Part shown: in pieces, positions 13,375 to 16,516 of the stretch
How positions within the stretch are numbered: position 1 is the stretch's first letter
How the letters are laid out: each line of letters begins with the position of its first letter
Source: Cyclobacteriaceae bacterium
GTDB lineage: Bacteria; Bacteroidota; Bacteroidia; Cytophagales; Cyclobacteriaceae
NCBI GenBank assembly: GCA_009885605.1
Contig: VFKK01000252.1
Location: forward strand, 1-16,516
Length of the DNA: 16,516 nt
Direction of reading: 5' to 3'
Notes under the pieces: model-generated
What the model saw: only the letters and a program-made list of their open reading frames with translations
Databases searched by the model: none
What the model was told of the DNA's origin: nothing
Translations under genes and position numbers: made by a program

Positions 13375-14084
13375 AAGCTGTTTCTGATGATAGGCAAGAA
13401 CTCCAACAGGCCGGGATTATCCCCGTGGAAACAAATCGTGTTTGCGTGAACTGCCAAGTGTTTTCCGGAAATTGAGATCAATTCCCCACGATCAAAAACT
13501 GGCTCCAAATGTCTGATTATGCTTTCGGAAGTGGTGAGTAAAGAGTCTGATTTTGCCCGGGAAACGAGGCTGAAATCATCTTCATAGACTCGGTCACCAA
13601 ATATTTCCAGTCGGAATTTCAGATTTTTTACTTTTGCAAAATGCTCCATTTGAGAATGTGGGGGCAAAAAAATGGGAACTTCTGGAAAATACACTTTAAG
13701 GAAATCAGTCAGTGAATTTGCCAGTTCAGGTTTGGCAGCGGCATCGTTGTAAAGAGCCCCGTGGAATTTAATATGATCGATGGGAAAATTGAGTTCATCG
13801 GCAACTTTCAGGAAAAGCTGAATCTGATTCAAAAGTGAATCCTGGAGTTTACCAATAGGAATATCTAATGTTTTTCTCCCAAAATTTTCCAGGTCAGGAT
13901 AGGAGGGATGAGCGCCGGCTTTCTTTCCGAATGACTTGCAAATCATGAGAGTTTCCCGGATGGAGTCAGCATCTCCAACGTGTCCTCCGCATGCCACGCT
14001 GGCAGCATCAATTAGAGGAATGATGAGGTGTTCACCCGGAATTCCTTCGCCAAGATCACAATTGATTTCAGGGTATTTCTTCAT
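13365..14084 (-). CDS. pxpA: 5-oxoprolinase subunit A (LamB/YcsF family)
   Basis: This is the LamB/YcsF-type subunit of ATP-dependent 5-oxoprolinase, with a glycoside hydrolase/deacetylase-like barrel. It opens with INCDLGEGIPGEH (7-19) and carries ASVACGGHVGDADSIRE (28-44), KKAGAHPSYPDLENFGRK (54-71) and IKFHGALYND (105-114). All align with family blocks, although some are diverged: relatives usually read NIACGfHAGD and vKPHGALYN. The length of 239 residues is a little short for the family (roughly 245-255). The ATG at 14084 is preceded by a near-consensus promoter about 45 nt upstream. It is first in the pxpABC operon. No dedicated 5-oxoproline transporter gene is present beside it, so the substrate probably comes from internal glutamine or glutathione-type damage. 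That last point is inference. Confidence 0.93.
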   Translation of the reverse strand: MKKYPEINCDLGEGIPGEHLIIPLIDAASVACGGHVGDADSIRETLMICKSFGKKAGAHPSYPDLENFGRKTLDIPIGKLQDSLLNQIQLFLKVADELNFPIDHIKFHGALYNDAAAKPELANSLTDFLKVYFPEVPIFLPPHSQMEHFAKVKNLKFRLEIFGDRVYEDDFSLVSRAKSDSLLTTSESIIRHLEPVFDRGELISISGKHLAVHANTICFHGDNPGLLEFLPIIRNSFWK

Positions 14085-14127
14085 GACATTATTCTGATTT
14101 CGAAGTTAAACCCGAAATAGGCAATAC

Positions 14128-14158
14128 CAAATCTATTGACGCATGAATCTAATTTCAA
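14128..14158 (-). promoter_or_regulatory. Promoter of the pxpABC operon
   Basis: On the minus strand, TTG (complement of 14156-14158) is followed by exactly 20 nt and TAGATTTG (complement of 14128-14135), a perfect match to the Bacteroidota -7 consensus TAnnTTTG. Transcription would start about 40 nt before the pxpA ATG. This is the best promoter in the window and sets the spacing used to judge the others. Confidence 0.75.
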
Positions 14159-14211
14159 TTCGTATCCTTGACTTGTTTTGGAGGTTTTTAAATTGAAGAA
14201 TAATTCACCTT

Positions 14212-14220
14212 TAACTTTTG
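14212..14220 (+). promoter_or_regulatory. Candidate -7 element of the THX gene
   Basis: TAACTTTTG resembles TAnnTTTG with one extra base between TA and TTTG. It ends four bases before the ATG at 14225, a layout close to that at 8801-8812. The transcript would be leaderless or nearly so. Confidence 0.35.
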
Positions 14221-14224
14221 TACT

Positions 14225-14326
14225 ATGGGAAAAGGAGATATGAAAACCCGAAAAGGTAAAGTTACCAGAGGATCTTATGTAGCTCTCTGGCCCAAAAAGC
14301 AGCAAATAAGAATGCTCAAAAGGTAA
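14225..14326 (+). CDS. Small ribosomal protein THX (30S), 33 aa
   Basis: This is a short gene of 33 codons plus TAA. The protein begins MGKGDMKTRKGKVTRGSY and ends in VALWPKKQQIRMLKR. The opening MGKGD-x-K-(T/S)-(R/K)-(K/R)-GK followed by GSY and a basic PKK tail is the signature of bacterial ribosomal protein THX. That protein sits in a cavity at the top of the 30S head in Thermus and is common in Bacteroidota. The usual text around the middle is GSYG-x-RRPKK, so VALW is somewhat unusual. Upstream is a -7-like box and downstream, 34 nt after the stop, is a terminator-like hairpin, so it looks like a free-standing transcription unit. It overlaps a spurious minus-strand frame (14081-14305). 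It is divergent from pxpABC. Confidence 0.85.
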   Translation: MGKGDMKTRKGKVTRGSYVALWPKKQQIRMLKR

Positions 14327-14359
14327 AATTGGGACTTATTAGAAGAAGAGCTACCTGAG

Positions 14360-14390
14360 AAAAGAAAGGGGCAAAGGCCCTCTTTTTAGT
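14360..14390 (+). terminator. Terminator-like hairpin after the THX gene
   Basis: GGGC (14368-14371) pairs with GCCC (14377-14380) over an AAAG-type loop. Outer A/T and wobble pairs (AAAGAA on the left, TCTTTTT on the right) extend it, and the right arm forms the U tract, TCTTTTTAGTTTT. The perfect core is only 4 bp, so strength is moderate. Its place downstream of the THX gene fits. Confidence 0.55.
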
Positions 14391-14469
14391 TTTGAACCAG
14401 TGATGGAAGCACCAGATTTACAATTTATGTGTTTCCGCAATCTAGCCACTAGCCTATATAAACAATTGA

Positions 14470-14520
14470 AAATCCAAAAAAACACTTGATTTTGGATTTC
14501 TTCGGTCTTCGGTCAGCAGA
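14470..14520. repeat. 10-bp inverted repeat followed by a short heptamer array
   Basis: AAATCCAAAA (14470-14479) is perfectly complementary to TTTTGGATTT (14490-14499) across a 10-nt loop. Immediately after come 7-bp units CTTCGGT (14500), CTTCGGT (14507) and CAGCAGA (14514-14520), in phase with TGGATTT (14493). The units resemble those around 9969-10167. On the minus strand the hairpin is followed by TCAATTGTTT, so it might weakly end the DUF1905 gene transcript about 70 nt downstream of its stop. The stretch 14391-14570 otherwise shows nothing I can name. Confidence 0.5.
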
Positions 14521-14570
14521 CCCGTTATTTAAAGAAAATTCGCCCAATGGTAGAAAATCGTACATACAGA

Positions 14571-15080
14571 TTATAAGTTATTGTAATGCTTAAACCACTC
14601 ATTCAGCTGCTTAAAGTCAAGTTTACCCTTTGCCAATTTCAGATGATGAATGATAGCGAGGGATTTTCTCATTCTGCTCTCTGAGTTTTTCACCGTAGTC
14701 ACGATAAATATCAGGCTTCGCTGTTTGCCAGGAGTCAGCGCTCTGAAGTACTCATTTCCGGCTTCATCCTGATCCAGCAGAACCTGAAACTCATCCGGAA
14801 CTTCATGGCCAAATTCGCTTTGATCTCTTTCAATCTTCACTGAAAACGGTTTTTCTTCATTCAGATCAAGCTTTTTTCGAAGGTCCTGATTTACCAGAAC
14901 GTACCAGCATTCTTTTGCTTTCATCAACGCCATGTGATATGGCCCCGAATCCTTAATCCAGATTAAAACACGGCGGTGAGTTTCGTCCATCATTTTCTCT
15001 GCAATCGCATCCGGAACAGGGATATGATAGTGCCAGTGGTTGAAGTCGAACTTGCCCAGTTTTTCTTCGAAGGAGATCAT
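14571..15080 (-). CDS. DUF1905/YdeI-OmdA domain protein (YdeI/OmpD-associated type)
   Basis: This is a small cytoplasmic protein of 169 residues with no signal peptide. The N-terminal half (about 2-95) has the DUF1905 layout: FDFNHWHYHIPVPDAIAEKM, a central HRRVLIWIKDSG hairpin, then YVLVNQDLRKKLDLNEEKPFSV and an acidic stretch before VPDEF (94-98). The C-terminal half (about 98-165) resembles the OmdA/YdeI domain: a short helix, F-x-x-LTPGKQRSLIFIV, then KNSESRMRKSLAIIHHL (131-147), where relatives carry K-x-x-ETR-x-R-R-I. The YdeI/OmdA family has been linked to resistance to cationic peptides in other bacteria; the biochemical role is unclear. It lies 69 nt downstream of the kinase gene. 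A TACATTTA element (complement of 15119-15126) could be its own -7 box, but with no matching -33, so cotranscription is equally possible. Confidence 0.75.
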   Translation of the reverse strand: MISFEEKLGKFDFNHWHYHIPVPDAIAEKMMDETHRRVLIWIKDSGPYHMALMKAKECWYVLVNQDLRKKLDLNEEKPFSVKIERDQSEFGHEVPDEFQVLLDQDEAGNEYFRALTPGKQRSLIFIVTTVKNSESRMRKSLAIIHHLKLAKGKLDFKQLNEWFKHYNNL

Positions 15081-15149
15081 AATCTTATTTTTAAGAGGTC
15101 TGAGTTCGGGTTCTCTCTTAAATGTAGCTGTTATCCCGTGACGTTTTGA

Positions 15150-16516
15150 TTAAGACAGGTTGAAAGTGACGATGAAGTTGGTTCCTTTTCCCACTTCACT
15201 TTTTACACGGATTGATCCGCCATGGCTTAGGATGATGCTTTGAGAGTTGGTTAATCCCAAACCAGATCCTGTGGGTTTGTCGGTGAAGAATGGCTCAAAA
15301 AGACGTTCTAAATTCTCTTTGGATATTCCAACTCCATTGTCTTTGACCTCAATGCGGCAATGTGGTGACAGGATATAAGTTTTAAGAACCAGCTTGCCTA
15401 CACCTTCTTCCATCGATTCGATTGCATTCACCAATAAATTGGTCAGAGCGATTTTGACTTTTTCACTGTCCACATTGATTTCACAAATATCCTTCTGGTA
15501 AATTTTTTCAATCGTAATTTTTTTAAATTCAACGCGATCTTTCACATGCTCCAGGGCTTCATCGAGTAATTGATTGATAGAGCAGTTTTTGGTTTTTAAC
15601 TCAGTAAATCGAGTGCTGTCCAAAAGCTGGGTTACCAATTGGTTGATCCTGTCACAGTTTCTTCTAATTACTTCGATCAGATCTCCGCTCTCTTTTTTAA
15701 CCTCTTCGGGGAGTTCCAGATTGAGCTGATCAGCAGAAAGTAAAATAGTGGTCAGAGGATTCTTTACTTCATGAGCCAATAGCCGGGCTATTCTTCCCGT
15801 TGAAGAAAACTTCTTTAGGTATGTGTCTTCCTCAAGCTTTAATTTGATAGCGCTCAGATCCTTGACCATCACCTGAAAAAGATTGATATCTTGCCTCACA
15901 ATGCTGACAAGCGTGGTTATGATAGTATCGCCTTTGGCATGCATGGTTGCCTCCATTTCGAAAAGCTCGAGTTTATGATCCAGGACATCCATTATTTGGT
16001 TTCGGGCTGAATTATCCTCAAACAGATCTTTAAAAAAATAATTTTCTTTATCCTTATCCAGGTGTGGATCAAACCCAAATTTGTTGACAAACATCGGATT
16101 GGCTTCCAGGATTTTGCTATCCTGATCCATAAGCAGGAAAGGGTCTCCTGCCCGTTCAAAAATCGAGCGGAATTTCATTGCGGTAATCTCCAAGGACTCC
16201 AATAAGTCTGCGTCCCTCAAGGCGAATCGCATGGTTCTCTCCAGAATTCGTTCATCAAATTGGCCTTTGACCAGATAATCCGATGCCCCGATCATAAGGG
16301 TTTCATGATCAATCTGGGGTGAATTTATACCTGTAAGCATAATGACTGGTGCGTGTTTCCGAAGGGATTTGATTTCTTTTATCAAGTCCACATCACCACC
16401 TTTTCTGATTTTATAGTCAACCAGAAAAATCGAGTATTTTCCCTGAAGCTTTGCCAGAGCCTCTTCCAGGGTATGAGCACTTTCAACTTCGTAATTTTTT
16501 GCTTCTGTCTTTTGAA
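15150..16516 (-). CDS. REC-PAS-histidine kinase (5' end outside window)
   Basis: This is a two-component sensor kinase with an N-terminal receiver domain. The frame is open to the window's right edge (454 residues visible), so the true start lies outside; a GTG at 16391 would cut the receiver domain and is not the start. Using visible numbering, the receiver part carries the phosphoacceptor Asp in FLVDYKI (33), Thr in MLTG (61) and Lys in YLVKG (83). A PAS domain follows (about 112-225). Next is a HisKA domain with the phosphoacceptor His in LLAHEVKNPLTTI (248), then the ATPase domain with LTNLLVNAIESM (Asn 363), KDNGVGI (391-397) and GSGLGL (416-421). All catalytic residues are present. No transmembrane segment is visible, so it is probably cytoplasmic and takes input by phosphotransfer to REC or through PAS. 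No response regulator with a DNA-binding domain is in the window. Confidence 0.93.
   Translation of the reverse strand, partial: QKTEAKNYEVESAHTLEEALAKLQGKYSIFLVDYKIRKGGDVDLIKEIKSLRKHAPVIMLTGINSPQIDHETLMIGASDYLVKGQFDERILERTMRFALRDADLLESLEITAMKFRSIFERAGDPFLLMDQDSKILEANPMFVNKFGFDPHLDKDKENYFFKDLFEDNSARNQIMDVLDHKLELFEMEATMHAKGDTIITTLVSIVRQDINLFQVMVKDLSAIKLKLEEDTYLKKFSSTGRIARLLAHEVKNPLTTILLSADQLNLELPEEVKKESGDLIEVIRRNCDRINQLVTQLLDSTRFTELKTKNCSINQLLDEALEHVKDRVEFKKITIEKIYQKDICEINVDSEKVKIALTNLLVNAIESMEEGVGKLVLKTYILSPHCRIEVKDNGVGISKENLERLFEPFFTDKPTGSGLGLTNSQSIILSHGGSIRVKSEVGKGTNFIVTFNLS

Noticed and set aside
14081..14305. 74-residue frame on the minus strand upstream of pxpA
   Set aside because: It contains the near-consensus pxpA promoter, overlaps the start of pxpA and most of the THX gene on the other strand, and has no family features.
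16389..16391. GTG at 16391 as the start of the histidine kinase
   Set aside because: The open frame continues to the window edge and encodes the phosphoacceptor part of a receiver domain (FLVDYKI), so the gene starts outside the window.

Overview
The window comes from a member of the Bacteroidota, most likely a Cytophagales/Cyclobacteriaceae-type bacterium. The evidence is a SusC/SusD pair, a Bacteroidota-type DUF4301 protein, a 30S protein THX gene, promoters of the TTG-N20-TAnnTTTG type, few Shine-Dalgarno sequences, and A/T-rich intergenic regions carrying 7-bp degenerate repeats. The genus is inference; there is no rRNA in the window.

Region 1 (1-8811) is a carbohydrate-utilisation locus. 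It begins with the C-terminal part of a LacI-family regulator on the + strand. That gene converges on a leftward susC-susD operon, and a bidirectional hairpin separates them. Upstream lies a second leftward operon: a lipoprotein with two DUF1080 domains, then a Tat-exported Gfo/Idh/MocA oxidoreductase. There is no ordinary glycoside hydrolase. This combination fits the 3-keto-glycoside route, in which an oxidoreductase oxidises a sugar hydroxyl and a DUF1080 enzyme then cleaves the glycoside, next to a TonB-dependent importer. Both operons carry a related CG-centred palindrome upstream (5676-5695 and 8713-8732) that shares TACGCAATCG. These look like two operators of one LacI-family regulator, plausibly the one at the left edge.

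Region 2 (8801-11742) holds two household-type genes facing each other. One is a THUMP-domain RlmL-like 23S rRNA guanine-N2 methyltransferase with a -7 box almost touching its ATG. The other is a DUF4301 protein of unknown function. A strong terminator sits between them, flanked on both sides by heptamer repeat arrays in opposite orientation.

Region 3 (11807-14158) is a tight pxpA-pxpB-pxpC operon for ATP-dependent 5-oxoprolinase, with overlapping genes and a near-consensus promoter. Divergent from it is a 33-codon gene for ribosomal protein THX at 14225-14326, followed by its own terminator-like hairpin.

Region 4 (14571-16516) has a YdeI/OmpD-associated-type protein (DUF1905 plus OmdA). Upstream of it is a REC-PAS-histidine kinase whose receiver domain is at the N terminus and whose 5' end lies outside the window.

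The most interesting material is the 3-keto-glycoside-like locus with its shared operators, the THX gene, and the heptamer arrays around the terminator. I see no CRISPR array, insertion sequence, tRNA or rRNA, and no prophage genes.
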